Positions 1 to 7,896 of a stretch of 64,000 nt of DNA are shown one piece after another. Every line of letters starts with the position of its first letter. The first letter of the stretch is position 1. The translations under genes were made by a program, and so were the position numbers. Under the pieces are notes generated by a model. It was not told the origin of the DNA, did no database searches, and saw only the letters and a program-made list of their open reading frames with translations. The DNA comes from Shewanella mesophila (lineage in GTDB: Bacteria > Pseudomonadota > Gammaproteobacteria > Enterobacterales > Shewanellaceae). The stretch is taken from NCBI RefSeq assembly GCF_019457515.1, contig NZ_CP080421.1:558001-622000 (forward strand), in the 5' to 3' direction.

Positions 1-246
1 GCATTTTGCTTGAATAAATCAGCAACATATTAATATCAGCCAGTATATAAGGGATTCTTAAAAAGAAAAGCGTTATCAATCACGCTATTGGTGATAAAAA
101 CCGCTATTACGTAATTTGTTGTAATCTTTCGTCTTTTGTAAAAAGATTGGATCGTAAATATGACGTCGGTCATTAAATTACGTATTTAAATTACATCAAG
201 AGGCCAAATTTGGTAGCATGGGGCAGTCATTGATTAACTTAACTTT
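1..246. other. Upstream region, no gene seen
   Basis: AT-rich sequence with no convincing reading frame on either strand. It probably carries the promoter of the small membrane protein gene downstream. I could not pick a confident -35/-10 pair. Confidence 0.5.
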
Positions 247-314
247 AACTTGCTTTAGGGGCACGGACCCCCCAGTTAGCTCATGGACGGCAGAGGGCCT
301 CAAGAAGGTGCCTT
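247..314 (+). promoter_or_regulatory. Structured 5' leader with two ACGG-loop hairpins
   Basis: GGGG at 258-261 pairs with CCCC from 268, enclosing a loop that contains ACGG. AACT (247-250) and AGTT (274-277) could extend the stem. A second small hairpin, CTC-a-TG / CA-GAG at about 280-295, also holds ACGG in its loop. The GAAGG ribosome site and the start codon at 315 follow. Two consecutive ACGR-loop hairpins are the hallmark of the guanidine-II (mini-ykkC) riboswitch. The fit is imperfect: if the first loop is read as a strict ACGG tetraloop, its closing pair is C-A. The downstream gene is also not a recognised guanidine exporter. Treat as a structured leader of unknown ligand. Confidence 0.25.
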
Positions 315-569
315 ATGGAAGCTTCAAACACGATTGAACTTATTGGATATTCTGCGTCAGTAATGGTTGCAATATCCTTGATGATGAAAGACATTGTTTG
401 GCTGAGATGTCTTAATTTTACTGGGTGTACACTGTTCGTGATTTATGGGATTTACATCTCTGCATGGCCAGTTGCAGGCATGAATGCTTTTGTTGCCTGT
501 ATCAATATTTACCACTTAGTAAAAATATTCCGCACTAAGTCTCAACAAGGTGCGACAGCAGAAGTCTAA
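315..569 (+). CDS. Small inner-membrane protein, YgjV/CBU_0592-like
   Basis: An 84-residue protein that is almost entirely hydrophobic, with three likely membrane helices (about residues 7-25, 31-50 and 51-72) and a short polar tail. The pattern, with an N-terminal ELIGY segment, a charged turn near residues 26-31 and a central GCTLFVIYG segment, resembles small bacterial inner-membrane proteins of the YgjV/CBU_0592 type, whose function is unknown. A GAAGG ribosome site precedes the ATG. The gene stands alone between a structured leader and a strong terminator. At 84 residues it is shorter than SMR-type exporters (about 105-110 residues, four helices), so I do not call it one. Confidence 0.7.
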   Translation: MEASNTIELIGYSASVMVAISLMMKDIVWLRCLNFTGCTLFVIYGIYISAWPVAGMNAFVACINIYHLVKIFRTKSQQGATAEV

Positions 570-627
570 CGACCAATGTCATAAATATTTAGGCTAGATG
601 TCACTCAGACGTCATAGCAATTTTTTA

Positions 628-664
628 GGCTCCTGAATCATCGAGTGTTGATTCGGAGCCTTTT
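628..664 (+). terminator. Strong intrinsic terminator abutting the next start codon
   Basis: GGCTCC-t-GAATCA (628-640) pairs with TGATTC-GGAGCC (649-660) around an 8-base loop and is followed by TTTT (661-664). The ATG of the phosphatase gene begins at 665. The only Shine-Dalgarno-like sequence for that ATG, GGAG at 655-658, lies inside the 3' arm of the stem. Confidence 0.8.
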
Positions 665-1198
665 ATGTTTGAACCCATTGCTAAGCTTGACCGCCAAGTA
701 TTTGCTGTGATCAACGGTTTTGGCAACAAGTATCACCTCCGCTCTAAAGCTAAAATTGTCTCCGCATCAGGGGATGGTCCCGTCTATCTCTATCTTTGTG
801 TCGGACTCTTGCTGGTTAATCAGCAGGGCGAACAGCTTTTTAATAGCGCATTGGCGGCATTTATCATTGAGCTTCCTTTATATCTTGTTTTAAAGAACAG
901 TATCCGCCGCACTCGACCTTGCTATCAAAATTGGGCAGCAGATGGACCCACTGCTCAATTAGACTTTAAACCGTCAGACAAATTCAGTCTTCCTTCGGGC
1001 CATACCGCCGCCGCTTTTGTTATGGCAACTACCTTGGCTTGGGTTTTTCCGAGCCTTGCCTGGTTGGTTTTCGGTTGGGCCATGCTTATCGGCCTGTCAC
1101 GTATCCTGTTAGGCGTGCATTATCCGTTAGATATTGGGGCTGGTGCCTTGCTAGGTGTAAGCAGCTGTTATTTGACTCAGCCTATGTTTGGCCAATAA
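665..1198 (+). CDS. PAP2-family membrane phosphatase
   Basis: A 177-residue integral membrane phosphatase. The three phosphatase motifs are visible: K-N-S-I-R-R-T-R-P, then PSGHT with the catalytic-region histidine, then SRILLGVHYPLD with the second histidine and the aspartate. Such enzymes (PgpB/BacA-like, phosphatidic acid or undecaprenyl pyrophosphate phosphatases) remove phosphate from lipid phosphates on the periplasmic side of the inner membrane. The substrate cannot be told from sequence. The start codon follows a terminator hairpin directly, so expression may depend on read-through or on melting of that hairpin. A glycosyltransferase gene starts 18 bases downstream in the same direction and is probably co-transcribed. 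Confidence 0.85.
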   Translation: MFEPIAKLDRQVFAVINGFGNKYHLRSKAKIVSASGDGPVYLYLCVGLLLVNQQGEQLFNSALAAFIIELPLYLVLKNSIRRTRPCYQNWAADGPTAQLDFKPSDKFSLPSGHTAAAFVMATTLAWVFPSLAWLVFGWAMLIGLSRILLGVHYPLDIGAGALLGVSSCYLTQPMFGQ

Positions 1199-1216
1199 GC
1201 CCAAGAGACAGTCAAT

Positions 1217-2269
1217 ATGAAAATACTTTACGGTGTTCAGGGGACGGGAAATGGTCACCTGAGTCGGGCGCGAGTGATGGCGAAGGCGCTCAAGGCCCAA
1301 GATATCGATGTCGATTTCTTTTTTTCCGGTCGAGATGCCAATCACTACTTTGATATGCAATGTTTTGGTCAATATCGGGCGCAGGCTGGACTGACCTTTG
1401 CGACACGTGAGGGGAGTGTCAGCATCGCTAAAACCGCATGGCAAAACTCGTTGCTAGAGCTAGTTAAAGATGTGCGTAATTTAGATTTAACTGGCTATGA
1501 TCTGGTGTTGAATGATTTTGAGCCAGTATCGGCGTGGGCGGCGAAATCCCAAGGCGTGCCCTCTATTGGCGTGAGTCATCAGGCGGCATTGCAATATGAT
1601 GTGCCTAAGGTGGGTAACCGCTGGTTTGATCAGGTCTTGCTTAACTATTTTGCCCCAGTGGATCATGCGTTAGGATGCCATTGGCATCACTTTGGCTTTC
1701 CTATCTTGCCGCCTTTTGTCGAGGTAGATGCGAATGTGGCGTATAACTCCCATGACATTTTAGTGTATCTTCCTTTTGAATCACCAAGTGCTATCTGCCA
1801 GCTGCTTAGCTCATTTGAAGAGTATCAATTTTATGTGTTTCATGCTGGGACAGCACCATTAAATTGCCCTAGGAATGTCCATTGGTCAGGCTTTAGCCGA
1901 GATGGGTTTAAAGCCAAGCTGGCCCAGTGTGGTGGCGTTATTGCCAGTGCAGGCTTTGAACTGGCTAGTGAGGCGTTGACCCTTGGGAAAAAGTTATTGG
2001 TTAAGCCACTGCATGGTCAGTTTGAGCAGTTGTCCAATGTGGCAGCATTGCAACTGCTTGGCGCCGGAGAAAGTATGATGAGCCTAGATCCCCAAGTGGT
2101 AAAACGCTGGCTTAAGTCGCCGCGTCCAGAGCCGATAGCTTATCCGCAAGTTGGTGATGCCTTGGTGACTTGGTTAAAGCAAGGGCAATGGCATACTGGC
2201 GGTGATCTCTGTCAGACCTTATGGCAACAAGTTGAGCTTCCTGAAAGTTGGCGCAAGAAAAGCCCTTAG
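1217..2269 (+). CDS. MJ1255/VC2487-type glycosyltransferase (GT-B, MurG-like)
   Basis: A 350-residue protein. The N-terminus has the GT-B glycine-rich loop (G-T-G-N-G-H at about residues 10-15), as in MurG-like enzymes. The C-terminal half has an ASAGFELASEAL segment followed by KPLHGQFEQ, typical of the nucleotide-sugar site in the family named after MJ1255 and VC2487. A sugar-transfer role is inferred, with donor and acceptor unknown. No signal peptide or membrane helix is seen, so it is probably cytoplasmic or peripheral to the inner membrane. It follows the PAP2 phosphatase gene closely, and together they suggest a lipid-linked glycan or envelope step. Confidence 0.75.
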   Translation: MKILYGVQGTGNGHLSRARVMAKALKAQDIDVDFFFSGRDANHYFDMQCFGQYRAQAGLTFATREGSVSIAKTAWQNSLLELVKDVRNLDLTGYDLVLNDFEPVSAWAAKSQGVPSIGVSHQAALQYDVPKVGNRWFDQVLLNYFAPVDHALGCHWHHFGFPILPPFVEVDANVAYNSHDILVYLPFESPSAICQLLSSFEEYQFYVFHAGTAPLNCPRNVHWSGFSRDGFKAKLAQCGGVIASAGFELASEALTLGKKLLVKPLHGQFEQLSNVAALQLLGAGESMMSLDPQVVKRWLKSPRPEPIAYPQVGDALVTWLKQGQWHTGGDLCQTLWQQVELPESWRKKSP

Positions 2270-2346
2270 TGTGTAATAGTTATAGCGACTTATGGTTCCG
2301 GTTGATAGCAATTTTAGTCAATGATCTGGCTGCTCGTTGTCAAATA

Positions 2347-2378
2347 GAGGACTGAAAATATTACGCTTACCAGTCCTC
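2347..2378. terminator. Inverted repeat between convergent genes
   Basis: GAGGACTG (2347-2354) and CAGTCCTC (2371-2378) are perfect 8-base arms around a 16-base loop. They lie between the convergent glycosyltransferase and TonB-receptor genes. No clear T-run follows on either strand, so this is a weak bidirectional terminator at best. Confidence 0.4.
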
Positions 2379-2398
2379 ACATTTACATGAATAGTTAT

Positions 2399-4315
2399 CT
2401 AGAAAAAGTATTTATATTGCAGCTGTAGCGTGCGCGGTGCGCCCAGTGTTTCGATGGGGTACTCTGCTCGGTGGCCGTGTTTAAATATACTTTGGGGGAC
2501 TTCACTATCAAATAGGTTATCAATGGTGAGTATTAACTGCTGATTTTGTTGTTGTGACAGCCAAGTTTGTAGACCAATATTGGCAAGTCGATAGTCGCCG
2601 GCTGTGAGGCCATAATCGACGAATTCCCCGACATATTGACCACTCACCCAGAGTGTCACATCTTCATTCATCTCGTAGTTTAGCTTGGCAAAACCTGTGT
2701 ATTTGGGGACTCGCTCAATTTGCTGGCCATTATCTTTGCGCTCCGCATGGGCATAACCGCCACTGAGTTCCATTAGCCACTTTTCTGCAAGGGCTTTGAC
2801 TAAGTGAATATCTACCCCATAGCTTTCGACACGGCCATTAAGGTTACTATAGATAAACTCAGTTTGGCTGAGCGATCGCGACTCAATCAGGTTATCGATA
2901 TTACGCCAGAAACTATCGACTGTTAATGAGATATCACCTTGATAATTAAGTCCAATGTTAATGCTTTCACTGGTCTCAGCGACTAAATCAGGATTACCTA
3001 AGGTGCCTAGTTGCTGATAGAGTTCGGAAGCGGTTGGCTGGCGATAACCATTACCAAGGTTGGCTTTCAGTTGTAGTTGCGGCGTAATGTCGTGAGTTAA
3101 GGCGATACTGCCAACCCAGATAGATTCATCGTTGACCAGTTTATTGAATCGCGCTCCCAGTGATAATTGAGTGTCGGGCAGGCTGCTTAGCTTAGGTTGG
3201 TATTGGCTAAATAGTGCATAGGTACGGTCAGTTGGAGTAGAGAAGAGCATCACCTCGTCAGCGCCTTCAAATTGTTCATACTGGCCGCCGATAATCCACT
3301 GGCTACCAGCTTGAGTGTGATAGTTGGCGGAGACGATTGCGCCGTAATCTTTAAAACCCCAATATTGATCCCAGTAGGGTACCTCGACCTTTCCATCAGC
3401 ATCTTTAGTGATTTCGCTATAGTGAGAATCCCAGTGTTGGTAGCTTAATTTGGTTTGTAATAGCAATTGATCCGATACTTGGAATTGCCAATCGGCATAG
3501 GCGAGTGTCTGTTTGCGATCATTTTCGCTCAATATCGCATTGTAGGCTAAGGGACGTTCGAGTAAACCGTCATTATACTGCGCAAATACAGTCAACTGCT
3601 GGGCATCGCTGATAGACCATTTTACCTTTGCATTGAGGTTATTCATGCGATAACCGCGCTCTTTGTCTAGCGCCGCGGTTGGTGAGTATTCCTCATCGGG
3701 CCAAAGGGCGTAGCCTTCTGACTGGCTTGAACTGGCGGCTAAGCTAATTTGGAGATCATTGATTTCACTGCTGACGAAAGCAGATAGATCATAACTGGGC
3801 AGCGTATCAGCCACTAAGCTCACTTCTCCACGATCATCATGCTGGTAACCCTTGGTGATAATATTGATGATCCCCGCGATGGCTTCCGAGCCATGGATCA
3901 CGCTTTGGGCTCCTTTAATCACCTCAATGCGTTCAATCATCATGGGGTTGATGCTGTCGGTATAGGTCGAACCATAAAGCCGATTGTTCAGTCTGTTACC
4001 GTCAAGTAACCAGAGGATGTCTTGAGGGCGGCTGCCCTGCAATGAATAGTCGGTATCGGTATGGCGTCCGGCTCGACCGTTAGCGAATAGACCTGGTACA
4101 AATTGGCTGAGGATCTTGTTGATATCGACAGCCCCAGCAGCTTGGATCATCTCACTGCTAATAATGGTGACATCGCTGCCCAGGTTGGTATTTTGGTAGG
4201 TGCCATCATCTTGATACTGCACACCGTGAACGGTGATCTTTTCGATATCATCAGCGAAAGCGCCATTGTTTACAGCTAATAACGTTAAAGCTAATCCCCA
4301 TGTTTTCAAATACAT
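2399..4315 (-). CDS. TonB-dependent outer-membrane receptor, probable nickel or nickel-chelate uptake
   Basis: A 638-residue BtuB-like receptor. A signal peptide ends near the A-D-D of residues 21-23 and is followed by a TonB-box-like segment (EKITVHG). A plug domain spans about residues 45-155 (LLDGNRLNN, then IERIEVIKGAQS and AIAGIINIIT). The beta-barrel ends in an aromatic-rich strand with C-terminal phenylalanine, as needed for outer-membrane insertion. The substrate is inferred from context: the next gene is the nickel regulator NikR, followed by a nickel-type ABC importer. No cobalamin riboswitch box was seen upstream, which argues against a vitamin B12 receptor. An inverted repeat about 130-170 bases upstream may be an operator. 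Confidence 0.8.
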   Translation of the reverse strand: MYLKTWGLALTLLAVNNGAFADDIEKITVHGVQYQDDGTYQNTNLGSDVTIISSEMIQAAGAVDINKILSQFVPGLFANGRAGRHTDTDYSLQGSRPQDILWLLDGNRLNNRLYGSTYTDSINPMMIERIEVIKGAQSVIHGSEAIAGIINIITKGYQHDDRGEVSLVADTLPSYDLSAFVSSEINDLQISLAASSSQSEGYALWPDEEYSPTAALDKERGYRMNNLNAKVKWSISDAQQLTVFAQYNDGLLERPLAYNAILSENDRKQTLAYADWQFQVSDQLLLQTKLSYQHWDSHYSEITKDADGKVEVPYWDQYWGFKDYGAIVSANYHTQAGSQWIIGGQYEQFEGADEVMLFSTPTDRTYALFSQYQPKLSSLPDTQLSLGARFNKLVNDESIWVGSIALTHDITPQLQLKANLGNGYRQPTASELYQQLGTLGNPDLVAETSESINIGLNYQGDISLTVDSFWRNIDNLIESRSLSQTEFIYSNLNGRVESYGVDIHLVKALAEKWLMELSGGYAHAERKDNGQQIERVPKYTGFAKLNYEMNEDVTLWVSGQYVGEFVDYGLTAGDYRLANIGLQTWLSQQQNQQLILTIDNLFDSEVPQSIFKHGHRAEYPIETLGAPRTLQLQYKYFF

Positions 4316-4446
4316 TTGTCATTCCTTTTGGATAAGCGGTTATATTTTTGTGGCGTAAGGTTAACGGTGCGTATTATAGGTTTGGCTCGGGATAATTTTG
4401 CGAGCCAGATCAATTATCCTAGTTTGAGTGTGAAAAATTTTTAAAA

Positions 4447-4483
4447 AGTATTACCCATAATGAAAGAACGTTTACGGGAATAC
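4447..4483. promoter_or_regulatory. Candidate operator upstream of the TonB receptor
   Basis: GTATT-a-CCC (4448-4456) and GGGAATAC (4476-4483) form an imperfect inverted repeat. The octamer AGTATTAC at 4447-4454 occurs again at 5331-5338 in front of nikA. NikR is the obvious candidate binder because both targets flank nikR. The spacing does not match the Escherichia coli GTATGA-N16-TCATAC box, so the assignment is inference. Confidence 0.3.
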
Positions 4484-4644
4484 CCACTTAAATAAAGGAC
4501 TCAATCATTTATTAATGAATGCAAAGGTGAATGTTTCAGGCTGGAGATTATTTTAGGCAGAGGATTGTTGAGTAATTTAAGAGAATGATTATATTTACTA
4601 CATCGAGCCTGTTCAGGGCATTAAGGTGGGTGATAGCGTTAACA

Positions 4645-4668
4645 CTTAGCCACTTTGAGATGGCTAAG
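4645..4668. repeat. Perfect 8-base inverted repeat
   Basis: CTTAGCCA (4645-4652) and TGGCTAAG (4661-4668) flank an 8-base loop downstream of nikR. No T-run follows on the minus strand. It could be a weak transcript end for nikR or a protein site. Confidence 0.45.
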
Positions 4669-4716
4669 CGATGTAACTAAGTGATGTAACTATGTGATGT
4701 AACTAAGCGATATGGT
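4665..4716. repeat. 13-base tandem repeat, nearly four copies
   Basis: Consecutive 13-base units read TAAGCGATGTAAC (4665), TAAGTGATGTAAC (4678) and TATGTGATGTAAC (4691), followed by a degraded copy from 4704. The array sits in the non-coding gap downstream of nikR and overlaps the right arm of the inverted repeat at 4645-4668. Confidence 0.85.
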
Positions 4717-4784
4717 TAAGTCATTAAGCACGATTAGCGTATTAAGGCTTGGTGTATTAGTTGAGGCTTAAGTTTCGGCGGGCG

Positions 4785-5195
4785 TTAAACGATCCCGGTG
4801 CGGCTTAAGCGAGCCACCTTGACGCCTTTAAGCACTGCGATTCGATTCACTATGCTATTTAATTCACTGGCTTGCCCCTTGATAATAATGGTTTCCAAGC
4901 AATTATGGTGGTCAATGTGGACATGGGTGCTGCACAATACATGAATCAAGTTATTATGCTGTATCTCAAGTAGCTTCTCTGTTAATCCTCTTTGATGGTG
5001 ATCAAATACTAGCGTGAGAACGCCCACTACATCTTCTTTGCTATTATTCCACTGTTTATCGACCAGCCTATCGCGGAATAGATCTCTTATATATTCAGAA
5101 CGAGAAAAATATCCCCGCTCTAATTGATCTTCTTCAATTTCTTCAAATTGGGATTTAGGCATGGAAACGGTAAAGCGGATAGTGTCGTTAGGCAT
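4785..5195 (-). CDS. nikR: NikR nickel-responsive transcriptional repressor
   Basis: A 136-residue protein with an N-terminal ribbon-helix-helix DNA-binding region (about residues 4-45, with RFTVSMP and SRSEYIRDLF) and a C-terminal ACT-like nickel-binding domain. The four high-affinity nickel ligands align with those of the E. coli protein (H76, H87, H89, C95): here H80, H91, H93 and C99 with identical spacing. NikR represses nickel import when nickel is plentiful. The gene lies between an outer-membrane receptor and a divergent nickel-type ABC operon, both probable targets. The short divergent region at 5196-5377 carries candidate operator elements. Confidence 0.93.
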   Translation of the reverse strand: MPNDTIRFTVSMPKSQFEEIEEDQLERGYFSRSEYIRDLFRDRLVDKQWNNSKEDVVGVLTLVFDHHQRGLTEKLLEIQHNNLIHVLCSTHVHIDHHNCLETIIIKGQASELNSIVNRIAVLKGVKVARLSRTGIV

Positions 5196-5227
5196 AAGTT
5201 AAATTCTATAAAGCTTAATTACTGTCA

Positions 5228-5253
5228 GTATCCTACAGATATAAAAAGGATGC
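5228..5253. promoter_or_regulatory. Inverted repeat in the nikR/nikA divergent region
   Basis: GTATCCT (5228-5234) and AGGATGC (5247-5253) are near-complementary arms (one mismatch) spanning 26 bases. The overall size is close to a NikR operator and the arms begin with GTAT, but the consensus match is partial. Confidence 0.3.
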
Positions 5254-5265
5254 AAAAATATAAAA

Positions 5266-5279
5266 TTGATCTAAGTCAA
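5266..5279. promoter_or_regulatory. FNR/EtrA-like box upstream of nikA
   Basis: TTGAT-CTAA-GTCAA matches the FNR consensus TTGAT-N4-ATCAA at 9 of 10 defined positions. It lies about 100 bases upstream of the nikA start. In E. coli the nikABCDE operon is FNR-activated to feed anaerobic hydrogenase, so a similar logic is plausible. Confidence 0.45.
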
Positions 5280-5330
5280 CACTAGTTTTAGTTGTTTGTT
5301 TTTAGGGTGATTTTTAGAGCATCATCCGCT

Positions 5331-5358
5331 AGTATTACGAATCTTTTATTAGTGTTAC
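5331..5358 (+). promoter_or_regulatory. Direct repeat AGTATTAC / AGTGTTAC before nikA
   Basis: AGTATTAC (5331-5338) is followed two helical turns later by AGTGTTAC (5351-5358), 20 bases start to start. The first copy is identical to the octamer at 4447-4454 in front of the TonB receptor. It may be a shared regulator site or lie at the promoter. Confidence 0.3.
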
Positions 5359-5377
5359 CTATTCAGGCTGGATGCTT

Positions 5378-6919
5378 ATGAGACGGTTAATCTTACTGCT
5401 GTTGTGTTGTTGCTTCTCTTGCCTTGCTATAGCAGCCACGGACAGAGTGCTAACTCTTGCATTAGGAGCCGAACCTGACGCGGGTTTTGATCCTATCCTG
5501 GGCTGGGGCAAATATAACCGACCGTTGTTTCAGTCGACACTGTTGCGGCGCAATAAGCAACTCGAACTGGTTGGGGATTTGGCAACTTCGTGGACCCTAT
5601 CGGCCGATCGCTTAACCTGGCAAGTCTCGTTGCGAAAAGGGGTTAACTTTAGTGATGGTACAGCACTCACCGCTGAAGATGTTAAGTTTACCTTCGATAC
5701 CGCTAAGCAAATAGCCTCAATACACGATCTTACTAATCTAGAGAGCGTTGAGGTGGTCTCAGATGGAGAGCTGCAGTTTCACCTGCAGCAGGCCGACATT
5801 ACTTTTATCGATAACTTTGTCAGTCTAGCGATTGTGCCCAAAGCAAACTATGGTCCCCAGTATGGTTTAGCTCCCATTGGTTCTGGGCCACTTAAGTTTG
5901 TTCGCTGGGATCGTAATCAACAGCTCATCATGGTCCCCAATCCATATTATTACGGGCAAAAGCTGCAATTTAGAAAAGTGGTGGTCATTTTCAGTGATGA
6001 AGATAGCCGTTACTCTCGACTGCGCGTCGGTCAGTTAGATCTTAGCGCGATAGCACCGCGATATGCGCAGTTACTCCCACCTGCTTATCGGCTATGGCGT
6101 ATCGATAGTGTCGATAACCGTGGCATTGCTTGGCCTATGCTGCCCAAGCAGGGCAATAACATAAGCAATAACGTAGGCAATGATGTTAGCTCAGATCTGG
6201 CTATCCGCAGCGCCATTGACTTAGTCATTGATCGAAAAGTGTTAGTTGAACAACTGCTAGAGGGCCATGCGACGCCGGCATATTCGATTGCCGACGGATT
6301 GCCTTGGGGGCCAGTTGCTCAAGTCAGCAAGCCTCAAGTCGATCCCGAGGCCGCCGTTGCACTACTTGAGAAAAATGGATGGCAACTGCAAGGGGGGATA
6401 CGTCATCGTAATGGCGTCGATGCGTCGATGACGCTGTATTATTTGGCGGGTGATACCGTGCGCCAGCAACTCGCCTTGGCGGTGGCGCAAATGGTCAAAC
6501 CGCTAGGCATTCAAATCACTCCTGTGGGTAAAAGTTGGGAAGCTATCTATAAACAGATGCATCAACAACCCGTGTTATTTGGCTTCGGTAGCCACTCGGC
6601 AACCGAAGTGAGGAGCGTGCATCACAGCCAATATCGAGGCCAAGGTTATTTTAATTCAGGCTATTACAGCAATCCTGCCGTGGATAAAGCATTGAATGAG
6701 GCTCAACATGCACCATCGTGGCAAGCGTCATTGCCTTACTGGCAAAGTGCCCAGCAATTAATCGCCCAAGATAAGCCTTGGACCTGGCTGGTTAACCTTA
6801 AACACCTTTATGCAGCCAATGTCTGTCTTGACTTCGATTCCCCAGGTATTGAGGCACATGGTCACGGTTGGCCATTAGCCAATAATATCGAGTATTGGCA
6901 CTGGCAATGCCCCAACTGA
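5378..6919 (+). CDS. nikA: Periplasmic nickel/peptide-type substrate-binding protein
   Basis: A family 5 extracellular solute-binding protein of about 513 residues. A strong signal peptide (MRRLILLLL, a cysteine-rich core, then AIAA) directs it to the periplasm. It carries the usual family features: an early E-P-D...P-I-L-G-W-G-K-Y segment, then VNFSDGTALTAEDVKFTF, then IGSGPLKF. It would capture nickel or a nickel-ligand complex for the ABC importer. I chose the ATG at 5378 over one at 5372 because AGG lies at a normal distance from it. The stop codon overlaps the next start as TGATG. Nickel specificity is inferred from the neighbouring nikR, since the fold itself also serves peptides and metallophores. 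Confidence 0.8.
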   Translation: MRRLILLLLCCCFSCLAIAATDRVLTLALGAEPDAGFDPILGWGKYNRPLFQSTLLRRNKQLELVGDLATSWTLSADRLTWQVSLRKGVNFSDGTALTAEDVKFTFDTAKQIASIHDLTNLESVEVVSDGELQFHLQQADITFIDNFVSLAIVPKANYGPQYGLAPIGSGPLKFVRWDRNQQLIMVPNPYYYGQKLQFRKVVVIFSDEDSRYSRLRVGQLDLSAIAPRYAQLLPPAYRLWRIDSVDNRGIAWPMLPKQGNNISNNVGNDVSSDLAIRSAIDLVIDRKVLVEQLLEGHATPAYSIADGLPWGPVAQVSKPQVDPEAAVALLEKNGWQLQGGIRHRNGVDASMTLYYLAGDTVRQQLALAVAQMVKPLGIQITPVGKSWEAIYKQMHQQPVLFGFGSHSATEVRSVHHSQYRGQGYFNSGYYSNPAVDKALNEAQHAPSWQASLPYWQSAQQLIAQDKPWTWLVNLKHLYAANVCLDFDSPGIEAHGHGWPLANNIEYWHWQCPN

Positions 6920-7896
6920 TGCGCATCCATAGTTATGCCATGTTCAGTGCTGCTTTACGGCTGATATTGCTGCTGATTTTGGTGGTATTGCTGGCCTATC
7001 TTCTGCTGAGTTGGACGCCGATAGATCCGCTGAATGCCTATTTAGGCGGTAACGTCTTTGCCATTTCAGAGCCGCAAAAGGCCTTACTCGCTCAGCAGTT
7101 ATCACTGGATCAAAGTGTGGGGCAGCGTCTACTGCATTGGTTGTCGGGGTTAGCGCAAGGTGATCTCGGCTTTTCTACCCTTTATCAGCAGCCCGTATCA
7201 AGCGTTATCGCCACCCATTTACCCCTATCGCTACTGCTTATTGGTCTCAGCTGGCTAAGTTCATTGGTGCTCGGTTATCTGCTGGGGTTAGTCGCTGGTA
7301 TTTATCAAGGTAGTTGGATCGATAAGGCGGTACAGCGGTTTTCATGGTTGATGGTCTGTATGCCCTCTTTTTGGCTAGCCATGCTGTTTATCAGCCTATT
7401 TTCTATCGCCTTACAACTGACGCCTGTGTGCTGCGCCGCGCCAATTGGTATGGCTTTTTCTGAGCAATCTGTAATCAGTATGCTGCATCATCTGCTATTG
7501 CCTGTTGCAACGCTGACGGTGGTGAGTATGTCGCCCATCGTGTTGCACACCCGAGAGAAGGTGATTGACGTACTGCAGTCTGATTATGTGCAATATTCTT
7601 TGGCGCATGGGGATAGCCTGTTCAAGGTAGTGCGTTTTCATGTGATCCGTAACAGTCTATTACCGGCAATCGTGTTGCAATTTGCGACCTTTGCCGAGCT
7701 GTTTGGTGGCTCGCTGATCGCCGAAACTGTGTTTAGTTTCCCCGGATTAGGCGCCAGTATTGTGAAGGCGGGCCTTACCAGTGACACAGCCTTGCTCATG
7801 GGCTGCACCTTAATTTCGGCATTGATGGTCTTTAGCGGCAATCTTATTGCCACTGCGCTATCACGCTATTTTATTCAGGAGGCTGGGGATGCGTGA
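6919..7896 (+). CDS. nikB: ABC importer inner-membrane permease, NikB-type
   Basis: A permease of about 325 residues of the DppB/OppB/NikB family. It has a first membrane helix at the N-terminus, an S-W-T-P-I-D-P-L-N-A-Y segment just after it, further helices, and the cytoplasmic coupling loop (VVRFHVIRNSLLPAIV) that contacts the ATPases. AETVFSFPGLG near the C-terminus is characteristic. An ATG at 6919 that shares bases with the nikA stop implies translational coupling. It is preferred to an upstream ATG at 6895 that would overlap nikA by 25 bases. Confidence 0.85.
   Translation: MRIHSYAMFSAALRLILLLILVVLLAYLLLSWTPIDPLNAYLGGNVFAISEPQKALLAQQLSLDQSVGQRLLHWLSGLAQGDLGFSTLYQQPVSSVIATHLPLSLLLIGLSWLSSLVLGYLLGLVAGIYQGSWIDKAVQRFSWLMVCMPSFWLAMLFISLFSIALQLTPVCCAAPIGMAFSEQSVISMLHHLLLPVATLTVVSMSPIVLHTREKVIDVLQSDYVQYSLAHGDSLFKVVRFHVIRNSLLPAIVLQFATFAELFGGSLIAETVFSFPGLGASIVKAGLTSDTALLMGCTLISALMVFSGNLIATALSRYFIQEAGDA

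Larger units (their letters stand above)
4316..4784. other. Intergenic region between receptor and nikR
   Basis: A 469-base non-coding gap. It holds the presumed receptor promoter, an inverted repeat at 4448-4483, a perfect hairpin at 4645-4668 and a 13-base tandem repeat at 4665-4716. No gene of credible length or codon use was seen. Confidence 0.6.

Noticed and set aside
1039..1444. Overlapping frames across the end of the PAP2 gene and the start of the glycosyltransferase gene
   Set aside because: Both real genes are well supported by motifs, and these overlapping frames have none.
4316..4784. Cobalamin riboswitch in front of the BtuB-like receptor
   Set aside because: I looked for the conserved B12-box and did not find it. 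The context points to nickel.
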